Part shown: piece by piece, positions 49,515-58,751 of the stretch
Layout of the letters: the number at the start of each line of letters is the position of its first letter
Numbering within the stretch: position 1 is the first letter of the stretch
Assembly (NCBI RefSeq): GCF_902859765.1
Contig: NZ_CADIJV010000001.1
Location: forward strand, 1-64,000
Direction of reading: 5' to 3'
DNA: 64,000 nucleotides
Source of the DNA: Achromobacter pulmonis
GTDB lineage: Bacteria > Pseudomonadota > Gammaproteobacteria > Burkholderiales > Burkholderiaceae_B
Notes under the pieces: model-generated
Databases searched by the model: none
Seen by the model: only the letters and a program-made list of their open reading frames with translations
What the model was told of the DNA's origin: nothing
Position numbers and translations under genes: made by a program

Positions 49515-50414
49515 ATGAGACATGACCTGACTGACCTGCGGCTCTTCGTGAACGTGGGAGAGACGCTCAATCTGACCCGTGCGGCCGAACGCACGTTCCT
49601 GTCGCTGCCCGCCGCCAGCGCGCGCGTCAAGCACATGGAAGAGGCCTTCAAGGCGCGCCTGCTGGTGCGCATGGCCACGGGCGTGGCGCTGACGCCAGCC
49701 GGCGAGGTGCTGCTGAAACACGCCAACGCCGTGTTCCGCCAGCTCGAATGCCTGAACGCCGACCTGCAGCCTTATGCCAGCGGGCTGAAGGGCAGGCTGC
49801 GCCTGCTGGCCAACACCACCGCCACCAATTCGTTCCTGGCCGACGCCCTGTCGACCTTCCTGGCCGAGAACCCGGACGTGGATGTCGAACTGGAGGAGAA
49901 AATCTCGGGCGACATCGTCATCGCGATTCGCGCCGGCGCCGGCGACCTGGGGCTGGTGGCCGGCAACATCGATGTCGAGGGCCTGGACGTGACCCCGCTG
50001 TTCCGCGATGAGCTCACGGTGGTGACGGCGCTGGACCATCCGCTGGCGGCATCGACGTCAGCCCATTTCGCCGATCTGGTCGACGCCTACCAGTTCGTCG
50101 GCATCCATCCCGACAGCGCCATCCAGACCTTCCTGGAAGACATCGCCAGCGGCCTGGGCAAGCGCATTTGCCAGCGCGTGCACGTAGGCAGCTTCGAGGC
50201 CGTGTGCCGCATGGTCGAGGCGGGGGCCGGCATCGCGGTGGTGCCGCGCGCCTGCGCCGCGCGCTACAGCCGGCCCGACGCCCTGCACGTGCTGAAGTTG
50301 GAAGACTCCTGGGCGCTGCGCGACCGGCTGTTGTGCCGCCAGCGCGGCCGCGACCTGCCCAGTTTCGCCGAGTGCTTCATCGAGCACGTGCAGCGCGCGG
50401 CGCGGGGGCAGTAG
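49515..50414 (+). CDS. LysR-family transcriptional regulator
   Basis: The 299-aa regulator has the N-terminal helix-turn-helix LNLTRAAERTFLSLPAASAR (about residues 19-38) and a periplasmic-binding-like effector domain. The usual SQ in the helix is replaced by LS. It is divergent from the SDR-MaoC-CoA-transferase operon and precedes a Bug receptor gene on the same strand, so it probably senses the substrate of that pathway. The frame extends to a GTG at 49503; ATG 49515 fits the family N-terminus (MRHDLTDLRLFVNVGE). Confidence 0.9.
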   Translation: MRHDLTDLRLFVNVGETLNLTRAAERTFLSLPAASARVKHMEEAFKARLLVRMATGVALTPAGEVLLKHANAVFRQLECLNADLQPYASGLKGRLRLLANTTATNSFLADALSTFLAENPDVDVELEEKISGDIVIAIRAGAGDLGLVAGNIDVEGLDVTPLFRDELTVVTALDHPLAASTSAHFADLVDAYQFVGIHPDSAIQTFLEDIASGLGKRICQRVHVGSFEAVCRMVEAGAGIAVVPRACAARYSRPDALHVLKLEDSWALRDRLLCRQRGRDLPSFAECFIEHVQRAARGQ

Positions 50415-50594
50415 CGCGAACGGGCGCCGTCGCCGCGATGCGGCAAGGGGTGCGGGAGCGTCCGGCCGTCGAACCTGGGCGTGCGGCGAAAGAGGGGCTT
50501 TTGCAAATGTGTAGCGGCAAAGCGCGGCTGTGCGGCAAATAATAAAAAAAAGCCCGGCCACGCCGCCGACAAAAACGAAACCCAGGAGACCGCC

Positions 50595-51578
50595 TTGCCA
50601 GATTCCCAACGCCGCCGCGTCATCGCGGGGCTGGGCGCCGTGTGCGCCTCGACCTTGCTGACCCCTTTCGCCCGCGCCGCCAATTGGCCCGGCCATGCCG
50701 TAACGTTCATCGTGCCGTTTCCCGCGGGCGGCCCGGTCGATACCACCGCGCGCTTCACGGCGCAGCCGCTCGGCCACCTGTGGTCGGTGCCGACGGTGGT
50801 GGACAACCGCTCGGGCGCGGGCGGCATCGTTGGCGCGCAATTCGCCGCCAAGGCCGAGCCGGACGGCTACAACTTTTTCTTCGCCTCCATTCACCATGCC
50901 GTGCTGCCCAGCTTGCGCGACAACCTCACCTATGACATCAACCGTGATTTCGTGCCGGTGGGCATGGCGGCGGTGTTCCCGATCGTGCTGGTGGTGAATC
51001 CGTCGCTGCCGGTGAATTCGGTGAGCGAACTGATTGCCTACGCCAAGGCGAATCCGGGCAGGCTGTCGTTCGGCTCGTCCGGCACGGGCGGCGGCACGCA
51101 TCTGGCAGGCGAACTGTTCAACGCGATGGCGGGCGTGAAGATCCAGCACATTCCCTATCGCGGCAGCGCGCCGGCGATGCAGGACTTGCTGGGCGGCCAG
51201 GTGCAGGTGATGTTCGCGGACGGCCCCTCGGCCGTGCCGCACCTGAAGACCGGCAAGGTGCGGGCGCTGGGCGTGGGCAATCCCGCGCGCTCGAGCATGC
51301 TGCCCGAGGTGCCGACCATCGCCGAGTCCGGATTGCCCGGCTACGAGGCGTATTCGTGGAGCGGGTTGATGGCGCCGAAGGGCACGCCGGCGCAGATCGT
51401 GGCGCGGGTGAACGCGGACATGGTGAAAGTGCTGTCCGATCCTTCGACGGCCAAGGCAATGCTGGCCGCGGGCGCGGAGCCCCGGCCGGGCAGCCCCGAG
51501 GCGTTCGGCGCGTTCGTGCGCGGCGAGGTCGTCAAATGGCGCGAGGTGATCAACAAGGCGGGGATCAAGCTGGAGTAG
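50595..51578 (+). CDS. Bug-family (TctC-like) periplasmic solute receptor
   Basis: The 327-aa extracytoplasmic binding protein belongs to the Bug family, hugely expanded in Bordetella. The start is judged to be TTG at 50595: AGGAG lies at 50584-50588, and the peptide from there (QRRRVIAGLGAVCAST then FARA) is a complete export signal with a twin-arginine-like RRR. Upstream ATG 50481 would add 38 residues of lysine-rich sequence and bury the signal. FIVPFPAGGPVDTTAR is the family signature. Ligand unknown, probably a carboxylate. No membrane transporter subunits are adjacent. Confidence 0.85.
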   Translation: MPDSQRRRVIAGLGAVCASTLLTPFARAANWPGHAVTFIVPFPAGGPVDTTARFTAQPLGHLWSVPTVVDNRSGAGGIVGAQFAAKAEPDGYNFFFASIHHAVLPSLRDNLTYDINRDFVPVGMAAVFPIVLVVNPSLPVNSVSELIAYAKANPGRLSFGSSGTGGGTHLAGELFNAMAGVKIQHIPYRGSAPAMQDLLGGQVQVMFADGPSAVPHLKTGKVRALGVGNPARSSMLPEVPTIAESGLPGYEAYSWSGLMAPKGTPAQIVARVNADMVKVLSDPSTAKAMLAAGAEPRPGSPEAFGAFVRGEVVKWREVINKAGIKLE

Positions 51579-51844
51579 GCGGCCCGCTGCCGTCCCCGGC
51601 CGCCTGGCGCGAACCCCGGTCCGATGCGGTCCCCACTGGCGGTTCCCGCCGCGCTAGCGGAAGTTGTTGCTTTGTATTACATTTGCAGGCGCTGCGCGGA
51701 TCAGACCGCGCGACCTCCCAGCGCTCTTCCATCGAGCAGACTTGCCATCCCGAGCGCTGGCATTCACACCATACCGCCTTGCGGGTCCAGGCCGTGCCTT
51801 CCCGGCTGCCGTTCGCCATGCACGGCGGTATACAAGGGGATTCC

Positions 51845-54800
51845 ATGATTCAAAACCGAGCGGGCCTCGTTACCCATGGCGCGCTGTGCGCCGCATCGGC
51901 GTCGCAGATGTCTCTACCCGCCACCGGCATGTCGGCTCGCGCTGCCGTGTCGGCGCGTTTGCCGGCCGGCGCCCGGTTCGCCCTGGCGGCCGGCGGCAGC
52001 GCCCTTGCGTTGGCGCTCGCCGGGACGTCGGCGCCCGCCTGGGCCGCCTGTTCCGCTGGCGACGTCAGCGGTTGCGGCGCGCCGGGCGGGGCCGGTTTCC
52101 CCGGACGCAGCGGCGCCGGCGGGACCGGAAATGGTCAAGGCGGCGGATCGAGCCAGCTCGACGGGGGCGGCGTGACGGTGCAGATTCCGGGAAGCTGGGG
52201 GGCCTCGGGTACGGGTGGCACAGGCGCGGCGGGCGACGGCGGTAGCGCCGCGGGCAATGCGCCCGCGACATCCACTACTGCCGGCACCGCCACCGTAGTC
52301 GCCTCCTTGGGCGGTGCGGCCGGCAACACCGGGCCGGACGGCGCCAATTTCGGCAGCGGTGGCAATGGCGGGAATACGGGGCTCTTTTACTCCGGCGGAA
52401 ATCTCACTGTGTCCGCTCCGGCGACACTATCGGGCGGCGCCGGCGGCGCCGGCGGCAATACCAGTAACGGCTTGACGGGCAACGGCGGCGGCGGCGGTGG
52501 CGGTGGCAGCGGCCTGATATCGACATCGGCCTTGGCCTCGATCACCAACTTAGGGATGATCGTCGGCGGGGTGGGGGGCATCGGCGGCGCCGGCGGCTTC
52601 GGCGGCGGCGGTGGTGCCGGCGGCGATGGCCTGCTCGCGGTGGGGGGCCAAGCCACCATCATTAACGTCGGCAGCATTACCGGTGGCACGGGCGGTAACG
52701 CCGGCGCGGGTGCGTCCGGCAGCGGCGCGGACGGCGCCGCAGGGGTCGGCGTCAATCTTGCCGGCACCGGCAATTCCGTGGCGAATACCGGCACGATCGC
52801 GGGCGGCGCCGGTAACGGCGGCGGGGTCGGTATCGTGACCCGGGGCGCGGACACGATCAGCAACTCGGGCACCATCATCGGCGGCATCGGCCCGGGCGGC
52901 GCCCGGGCCGCGGCCATTGAGTTCGGCGGCGCGGGCAACACATTGAATCTGTTGTCAGGCTCCCTCATCGTCGGCAACCTGATGCTCGATGCGGGGGCGA
53001 CGGCCACCATCGCCGCGCAAAATGCGGGGCTCGCGCTGGATAACAACGTGGTGTTGACCGACGCCGCATCCGGCGTCACGTTTTCCACCGCCGCGAATAG
53101 CCTGGCGCAGTCGGGCGTCATCTCCGGCGCGGGCTCGGTGAGTGCCAGCGGCACGGGGACGTTGACGATGTCGGGCGTCAATACCTTCACCGGCGCCACC
53201 ACGATTAGCGGCGGCACGCTCGCCCTGACCGGCGCCGGCAGTCTCGCCGCGTCGTCGGGCGTGGTGGTGAACGCGGTATTCGACATCTCCGGGGTGACGG
53301 CCGGGGCGTCGATCAAGGCACTGTCCGGCTCGGGCACGGTACGTCTCGGCGCGCAGTCACTGTCGCTCACCAATGCCGCGGGCGCGTTCGATGGCGTCAT
53401 CGACGGCACCGGCGGCGTCCGCGTGAGCGCCGGCAACCAGACCCTGACGGGCGTGAACACCTATACCGGCGCCACCACGATCGACAGCGGCGCGACGCTC
53501 ACGCTCAGTGGCAGCGGCAGTGTGGCGGCATCGAGCGGCGTGAACAACAACGGTACGCTGGACATTTCGGCAACCACGAGCGGCGTGTCCCTGGCCAGTC
53601 TCGCGGGCACCGGCACGGTCGCCCTGGGCGCGCGCACCCTGACGTTGACGAACGCCTCCGGCGCCTTTTCCGGCGCTTTCAGCGGCACCGGCTCACTGGT
53701 CAAGCAAGGCACCGGCATGCTGGTGATCAACGGTTCCAACAACGCATTCAGCGGCACCACGACGGTCGACGGGGGCACCCTGCAGGTGGGCGATGCCAGC
53801 CATGGCGGCGCGGAGTTGGGGGGCAACGTCGCCGTTGGCGCGCAGGGCGTGCTGGGCGGGCACGGCACGGTTCTGGGCAATGTCACCAACGGCGGGACGG
53901 TATCGCCGGGCGGCTCTATCGGCACCCTGAGCGTCGGCGGCAATTACACGCAGGCGTCGAACGCGACGCTGGCCATCGAGGTGAGTCCGACTGCGGCCTC
54001 GCTGCTGAAAGTGTCGGGCAGCGCGTCCCTGAACGGCACGCTGGCGATCACGTACACGCCCGGCACGTATTCGGCCACGCGCTACAACGTAGTGAGCGCG
54101 GCCAACGGTATCAGCGGCCGTTTCTCGTCGGTCACCGGCACGCTGGTCTCGGGCGCGGACCTGAACGGCCTGAGTTCTTCGGTGGCCTACGGCGCCAACG
54201 ATGTTGCCCTGGTGCTGGGCATCGGCGTCCCGGGCGATACGCCCGTGGTCATCGCGCCGGTCCACACCAGCATCTATACGGCGCTTGGCTCCGCTGCCCT
54301 GATGAGCGCGCAATCCGCCACGGCAGCGCTGCTCGACCGCGCAACGCCGCGCACCGTCGGCACCGCCGAAGACGCGGCAGGCGCGCCGGGCAAGGTATGG
54401 GTCTGGGCCAACGCCACGGGGCGGCATGGCCGCCTGTCCGGCTCGGGCGGACAACCCGGCTTCCAGGAAAACCAGTACGGCTTTCTCGCCGGCGCGCAAA
54501 AGCGCGTGGAGCGCAACACATTCGGCCTGGCGATGGGCTACTCGCATGCCGACCTGTCGGAGGAGCAGACCGAAAACTCCGGCACGCGCGACACGGTGCG
54601 GCTGGCAACCTACGCCAGCCGCGACATGGGGCTGGTCGATGTCACCGGCATGCTCGGCTATGGCTTGCATTTCCTGTCGCAGAAGCGGCCGTTCGACAAC
54701 GCCGGCACGGCCAAGGGCGACCATATCGGCCAGGAGTTCACGGCGGCGGCGCAGGTCAGCAAACCCATCGCGCTTGCCGGGACGGTCATGACGCCGCGGC

Positions 54801-55207
54801 TGGGCCTGCGCTATGCATACTTCTACGCCAACAGCTTTGACGAAAGCGGCGCGCGCGGGCAGAACCTGCATGTCGGCTCGGACAGCACCCGCAGCCTGCA
54901 ACCCTATGTCGGCGTGACCTTCGACAAGACGTTCGATAACATGCGGCGCCCGCTGAACCTGCAGGTGCGCGCCGCCTACGCGCATGAACTGCTCGACACC
55001 GGGCGCGCCGTCACGGTGGCGTCGCAGGATGGCACGCGCTTTGCGGCACCCGGCGCCGAGCTGTCGCGCGGTTTCCTGACGTTCGGCGCCAGCGTCGGCT
55101 GGTCGCTGACCCGGCAACTGGGCGTCTCGCTTGCTTACGATGCGCTCGTCAATACGTCGCGCGCATCCTCCCAGGCGGGCAGCGTCAGGATGAGCTATCG
55201 CTTCTGA
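51845..55207 (+). CDS. Glycine-rich autotransporter (type Va) with tandem repeats
   Basis: The 1120-aa surface protein has a long signal region ending at GTSAPAWA (about residue 63). A very Gly-rich stretch with four xxNxGxIxGG-type motifs follows (encoded about 52541-52890). Next are two ~92-residue repeats (53171-53446 and 53447-53728) plus a partial third, each with an N[TA]FTGATT-like autotransporter strand motif. The C-terminal barrel, about residues 840-1120, ends in the consensus SVRMSYRF. The passenger is a predicted beta-helix, probably an adhesin; no protease triad or pertactin RGD was seen. ATG 51845 follows AAGGGG. The frame is open upstream but without a signal peptide. Confidence 0.9.
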   Translation: MIQNRAGLVTHGALCAASASQMSLPATGMSARAAVSARLPAGARFALAAGGSALALALAGTSAPAWAACSAGDVSGCGAPGGAGFPGRSGAGGTGNGQGGGSSQLDGGGVTVQIPGSWGASGTGGTGAAGDGGSAAGNAPATSTTAGTATVVASLGGAAGNTGPDGANFGSGGNGGNTGLFYSGGNLTVSAPATLSGGAGGAGGNTSNGLTGNGGGGGGGGSGLISTSALASITNLGMIVGGVGGIGGAGGFGGGGGAGGDGLLAVGGQATIINVGSITGGTGGNAGAGASGSGADGAAGVGVNLAGTGNSVANTGTIAGGAGNGGGVGIVTRGADTISNSGTIIGGIGPGGARAAAIEFGGAGNTLNLLSGSLIVGNLMLDAGATATIAAQNAGLALDNNVVLTDAASGVTFSTAANSLAQSGVISGAGSVSASGTGTLTMSGVNTFTGATTISGGTLALTGAGSLAASSGVVVNAVFDISGVTAGASIKALSGSGTVRLGAQSLSLTNAAGAFDGVIDGTGGVRVSAGNQTLTGVNTYTGATTIDSGATLTLSGSGSVAASSGVNNNGTLDISATTSGVSLASLAGTGTVALGARTLTLTNASGAFSGAFSGTGSLVKQGTGMLVINGSNNAFSGTTTVDGGTLQVGDASHGGAELGGNVAVGAQGVLGGHGTVLGNVTNGGTVSPGGSIGTLSVGGNYTQASNATLAIEVSPTAASLLKVSGSASLNGTLAITYTPGTYSATRYNVVSAANGISGRFSSVTGTLVSGADLNGLSSSVAYGANDVALVLGIGVPGDTPVVIAPVHTSIYTALGSAALMSAQSATAALLDRATPRTVGTAEDAAGAPGKVWVWANATGRHGRLSGSGGQPGFQENQYGFLAGAQKRVERNTFGLAMGYSHADLSEEQTENSGTRDTVRLATYASRDMGLVDVTGMLGYGLHFLSQKRPFDNAGTAKGDHIGQEFTAAAQVSKPIALAGTVMTPRLGLRYAYFYANSFDESGARGQNLHVGSDSTRSLQPYVGVTFDKTFDNMRRPLNLQVRAAYAHELLDTGRAVTVASQDGTRFAAPGAELSRGFLTFGASVGWSLTRQLGVSLAYDALVNTSRASSQAGSVRMSYRF

Positions 55208-55210
55208 CGC

Positions 55211-56161
55211 TCAGCCCAGCAGCGCCTGGCGGGCCTGCCGGTATTCCGCTTCGAGCAGGCCCACCAGCTCGGCCACCGGCAGCAGTTCCTGCGTGGCGCC
55301 GACGCCCTGGCCCGCGCTCCAGATGTCTTTCCAGGCCCTGGGGCGCGTGTGCTTGTCCAGGTTGGGAGGCGGGGCGTCGCCGGGCAACCGGGCGGGGTCC
55401 AGGCCGGCGGCGCGGATGCTCTGCGCCAGGTAGTTGGCGGGCACGCCCGAGAAATAGGGCGTGCAGGTGATGTCGGCCGCCTGCGCGCGCAGGATCATTT
55501 CGCGGTAGGCGTCGTTGGCCAGCGATTCGCGGGTCGCGATGAAGCGGGTGCCCATGTAGGCGAAATCGCAGCCCATGGCCTGGGCGGCCAGGATGTCCTT
55601 GCCATGGCTGATGCAGCCGGACAGCGCCAGCGGGCCGTCGTAGAAGGCGCGGATCTCATTGACCAGGGCGATGGGGTTGAGCTGGCCGGCGTGGCCGCCA
55701 GCGCCGGCGGCCACCAGGATCAGGCCGTCCACGCCGGCATCGAGGGCGCGGCGCGCATGGCGCACGTTGGTGACGTCGTGATAGACCTGGCCGCCATAGG
55801 CGTGGACGGCGCGGACCACGGCCTCGGGCGGATGCAGTGAGGTAATGAGGAGCGGCACGCGGCGTTCGACGCAGATGTCCAGGTCGCCCTGCCAGCGGGC
55901 GTTGCTCGGGTGGACGACGAGGTTGACGCCGTAGGGCGCGATGACCGCGCCTGGATCCTCCTTGCGCGCGCGGGCCAGCCTGTCCTCGATGCGGCTGATC
56001 CACTCGTGCAGTTGTTCTTGCGGCCGCGCATTCAGCGAGGGAAAGGTGCCGATGATGCCGGCGCCGCATTGCGCCGCCACCAGGTCCGGGCCGGAAACCA
56101 GGAACATGGGGGCGCCGATAAGAGGCAATCGGGTCTGCGCGCGCAATGCGGGGGGCGTCAT
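55211..56161 (-). CDS. Nitronate monooxygenase (2-nitropropane dioxygenase family)
   Basis: The 316-aa TIM-barrel flavoprotein has PLIGAPMFLVSGPDLVAA at the start, the AAGAGGHAGQ loop near residue 152 and the FMN phosphate region MGCDFAYMGTRFIAT near residue 195. Members oxidise alkyl nitronates, though many act in CoA-dependent catabolic clusters with unknown substrates. It is the last gene of the minus-strand catabolic run, 19 nt after the Bug gene, and stops 3 nt from the convergent autotransporter. Confidence 0.88.
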   Translation of the reverse strand: MTPPALRAQTRLPLIGAPMFLVSGPDLVAAQCGAGIIGTFPSLNARPQEQLHEWISRIEDRLARARKEDPGAVIAPYGVNLVVHPSNARWQGDLDICVERRVPLLITSLHPPEAVVRAVHAYGGQVYHDVTNVRHARRALDAGVDGLILVAAGAGGHAGQLNPIALVNEIRAFYDGPLALSGCISHGKDILAAQAMGCDFAYMGTRFIATRESLANDAYREMILRAQAADITCTPYFSGVPANYLAQSIRAAGLDPARLPGDAPPPNLDKHTRPRAWKDIWSAGQGVGATQELLPVAELVGLLEAEYRQARQALLG

Positions 56162-56180
56162 GGGCGGTTTCCGGTAGGCG

Positions 56181-57164
56181 TCAGTTGGCCTGGATGTTGG
56201 CGCTTTTGATCACATCGGCCCACAAGGCATATTCGCGGTCGATGCGCTGTTGCAGGGCGGCGGCGTCACCCGTGTCGATGGTGTAGCCGCCGTCGGTCAT
56301 GGCGCGGCGGAAGGCGGGGTCCTGCGACACCTCGGACAGCGCGCGCGCCAGGCGCGCCTGCACCGCGTCGGGCAGTTTGCGCGGGCCGACCAGCGCGTAC
56401 CAGCCGACCACCTCGTAGTCCTTCATGCCGGCCTCGATCATGGTGGGCACGTCGGGCAGCTCGGGGTTGCGGGTGCGCGACGTGACCGCCAGCGCGCGCG
56501 CCTTGCCGCTCTTGATGAACGGAATCGCGGTGCTGGTGATGTCGAACATGAAGGTGATCTTGCCGCTGACCACGTCCATCATGGCGGGCGAGTTGCCGCG
56601 ATAGGGTACGTGCAGCATGGGTACGCCGGCCTGCTTTTTCAGCAGCTCGGCCGACAGGTGGTTGGAGGCGCCGATGCCGGCCGAGCCGAATGACACGGCG
56701 TCCGGGTGGGCGCGGGCATAGTCGACCAGGCCGGCGACGTCGCGCGCCGGGATCTGCGGGCCCACCAGCAGCACGTTGGCATAGTCCACGACCAGGCCGA
56801 TCAGCGAGAAGTCCTTGCGCGGATCGAAGAGGGTACTGCGCTGCACCAGCGGCGACATGGTCAATGTCGGGCTGGCGGCAAAGCCCAGCAGATAGCCGTC
56901 GGGCGGCGCCTTGGCGGTGGCGTCCGAGGCGATCATGCCGCTGGCGCCGGCGCGGTTCTCGACCACGACCGTCTGGCCCAGCTTGTCGCCCAGGTATTTG
57001 GCGAAGACGCGCGCGGTGGTGTCCACCGGGCCGCCGGGGGCGTAGCCCACCAGCAGGCGGATGGGGCGGTCGGGGTAGGCGCTGTCGGCGGCGGCGCTGG
57101 CGCCGGCCGCCATGGCCGCCACGGCGGCAGCCGCGGCGAGCAAGGTCTTGATGTTCACGCTCAT
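56181..57164 (-). CDS. Bug-family (TctC-like) periplasmic solute receptor
   Basis: The 327-aa protein has a Sec signal peptide ending at ASAA (about residue 26) and the Bug signature YPDRPIRLLVGYAPGGPVDT. VPYRGNSPAMMDVVSGKI in the centre is also typical. It lies between the acyl-CoA ligase and nitronate monooxygenase genes and probably captures the acid degraded by this cluster. Together with the receptor at 50595 it gives one Bug gene per catabolic operon. Confidence 0.92.
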   Translation of the reverse strand: MSVNIKTLLAAAAAVAAMAAGASAAADSAYPDRPIRLLVGYAPGGPVDTTARVFAKYLGDKLGQTVVVENRAGASGMIASDATAKAPPDGYLLGFAASPTLTMSPLVQRSTLFDPRKDFSLIGLVVDYANVLLVGPQIPARDVAGLVDYARAHPDAVSFGSAGIGASNHLSAELLKKQAGVPMLHVPYRGNSPAMMDVVSGKITFMFDITSTAIPFIKSGKARALAVTSRTRNPELPDVPTMIEAGMKDYEVVGWYALVGPRKLPDAVQARLARALSEVSQDPAFRRAMTDGGYTIDTGDAAALQQRIDREYALWADVIKSANIQAN

Positions 57165-57213
57165 GTCTCCTTGTGTAATGGGCCGGTCGCGGAGCGGAAC
57201 AGCGCAGCCGCGC

Positions 57214-58734
57214 CTACGCCAGCCTTTCTTTCAGCGGCTGCTTGAGGATCTTGCCGCTGACGGTGGTGGGAATCGTGTCGATGCAATGGATCTGCGCGGG
57301 CCGCTTGTACGGCGCCAGCTGGGCGCGCAGGTGCAGCATCAGCAGGCGGGTATCCAGGCGCGTGCCGGCCAGCGGCTCGACGAAGGCGATGACTTCCTCG
57401 TTGTGGTCGGCGGTGGGGCGGCCGACCACCGCCGACAGGCGCACGCCGGGGAAAGCGTTGATGACCGCCTCCACCTCGATCGGGTAGACGTTGAAGCCGG
57501 ACCGGATGATCAGGTCCTTGGAGCGGCCGGCGATATACAACGCGCCGCGTTCGTCTTGGTAGCCGATGTCGCCGGTGGCGAGCCAGCCCCCGGGCAGCAG
57601 CGCCTGCGCCGTCTGCGCCGGGTCGCGGTAGTAGCCCAGCATCACACCGGGGCCGCGGATCAGGATGTCGCCGCGTTCTCCCGGCCGCGGCGGGTCGGCC
57701 TCGGGGCTGCCGATGCGCAGCTCGACCCCGTCCACCGGGTAGCCGGCGCTGCAATCCGTGGGCGGCGCGTCGATGTCGGTGATGAACATGGAACCGGCGT
57801 ACTCGGTGATGCCATAGCCGTGATGCATGGCGACGCCGAAATAGCGTTCGGCGTCGCGCTTGAGGGTGGGGTCGAGCGCCGCGCCGCCGGTGTACAGGTA
57901 GCGCAGTGCCGGCGCGCGCAGTTCGCCGCGCGGCGGCGCGGCCGCCAGCATGCGGTTGAACATGGTCGGCACGCCCTGCAGGATGCTGACGCCCGGATGG
58001 GCCAGCGCCTTGAAGGCATCCTCGGGATCGAAGCGGCTGCGCAGCACCAGGCTGGCGCCGGCATGCAGCGTGGCCATCAGCACGGTGGCGATGCCGAAGA
58101 TGTGCGATAGCGGCAGCGCGGCGTAGCCGATGTCCTGCGGCGTGAGGCGGCGCGAGGCGGCCGAAACGCCGGCAAAGTGCAGCAGGCCGCGATGCGGCAC
58201 CATGACCCCTTTGGGGGCGCCGGTGGTGCCGGACGTGTAGATCACGGTGGCGACCTCGGCGGCCAGAGCACCGGCTTCGGGTTGCGTCGGGCTGTCCGCG
58301 TGCCGCGCCTGCACGCCCGGGCCCCAGGTCTCGGCGTCGGCGGGACGCGCGCTGGCGGCCTCGGCGTGGGCCGTGGCGGCGGCGGAGACGCCGCAGGTAT
58401 AGAGCGTGATCTCGGGCTGGGCATGAGCGCTGATCGCGGCGATCTCACGCGCCGACAGGCGCGCGTTCACCCCCACCGGCCAGGCGCCGGCGAGGCCGCA
58501 GCCGAACAGCGCGGCGATCATGGCGGCGCAATTCTCGCCGACCATCAACACGCGGTGCCCCGGCCGCACACCCGCCGCCGCCAGCCAGTCGGCCGCGTGC
58601 CGGACCCGTTGCCAAAGCTGCGCGTAGGTCAGGATGCCGCCGCCTTCCTCGTACAGGCAGATGGCGTCGGGCTGGCGGCTGGCCTGGCGGGCCAGCAACT
58701 GGTGGATGCGGGTAAGCGGTTCGGTGTGCGACAT
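57214..58734 (-). CDS. Acyl-CoA synthetase (AMP-forming)
   Basis: The 506-aa ligase would activate the pathway's free acid with ATP and CoA. The P-loop VIYTSGTTGAPKGVM lies near residue 165, YGITEYAG near residue 295, the hinge YIAGRSKDLIIRSG and the catalytic Lys in VSGKILKQPLKE at the end. All motifs are intact. ATG 58734 gives the proper family N-terminus; the same frame runs far upstream inside the thiolase gene and was rejected. It lies 17 nt after the thiolase gene. Confidence 0.92.
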   Translation of the reverse strand: MSHTEPLTRIHQLLARQASRQPDAICLYEEGGGILTYAQLWQRVRHAADWLAAAGVRPGHRVLMVGENCAAMIAALFGCGLAGAWPVGVNARLSAREIAAISAHAQPEITLYTCGVSAAATAHAEAASARPADAETWGPGVQARHADSPTQPEAGALAAEVATVIYTSGTTGAPKGVMVPHRGLLHFAGVSAASRRLTPQDIGYAALPLSHIFGIATVLMATLHAGASLVLRSRFDPEDAFKALAHPGVSILQGVPTMFNRMLAAAPPRGELRAPALRYLYTGGAALDPTLKRDAERYFGVAMHHGYGITEYAGSMFITDIDAPPTDCSAGYPVDGVELRIGSPEADPPRPGERGDILIRGPGVMLGYYRDPAQTAQALLPGGWLATGDIGYQDERGALYIAGRSKDLIIRSGFNVYPIEVEAVINAFPGVRLSAVVGRPTADHNEEVIAFVEPLAGTRLDTRLLMLHLRAQLAPYKRPAQIHCIDTIPTTVSGKILKQPLKERLA

Positions 58735-58751
58735 GGTTGCTGCGGTCGGGA

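Noticed and set aside
50481-50594. The ATG at 50481 as the start of the Bug receptor
   Set aside because: It would place 38 Lys/Cys-rich residues ahead of a complete signal peptide, and a better ribosome site precedes TTG 50595.
52050-52900. PE_PGRS-like or collagen-like protein from the Gly-rich stretch
   Set aside because: The stretch is part of one frame with a signal region and a C-terminal autotransporter barrel, so it is a passenger segment.
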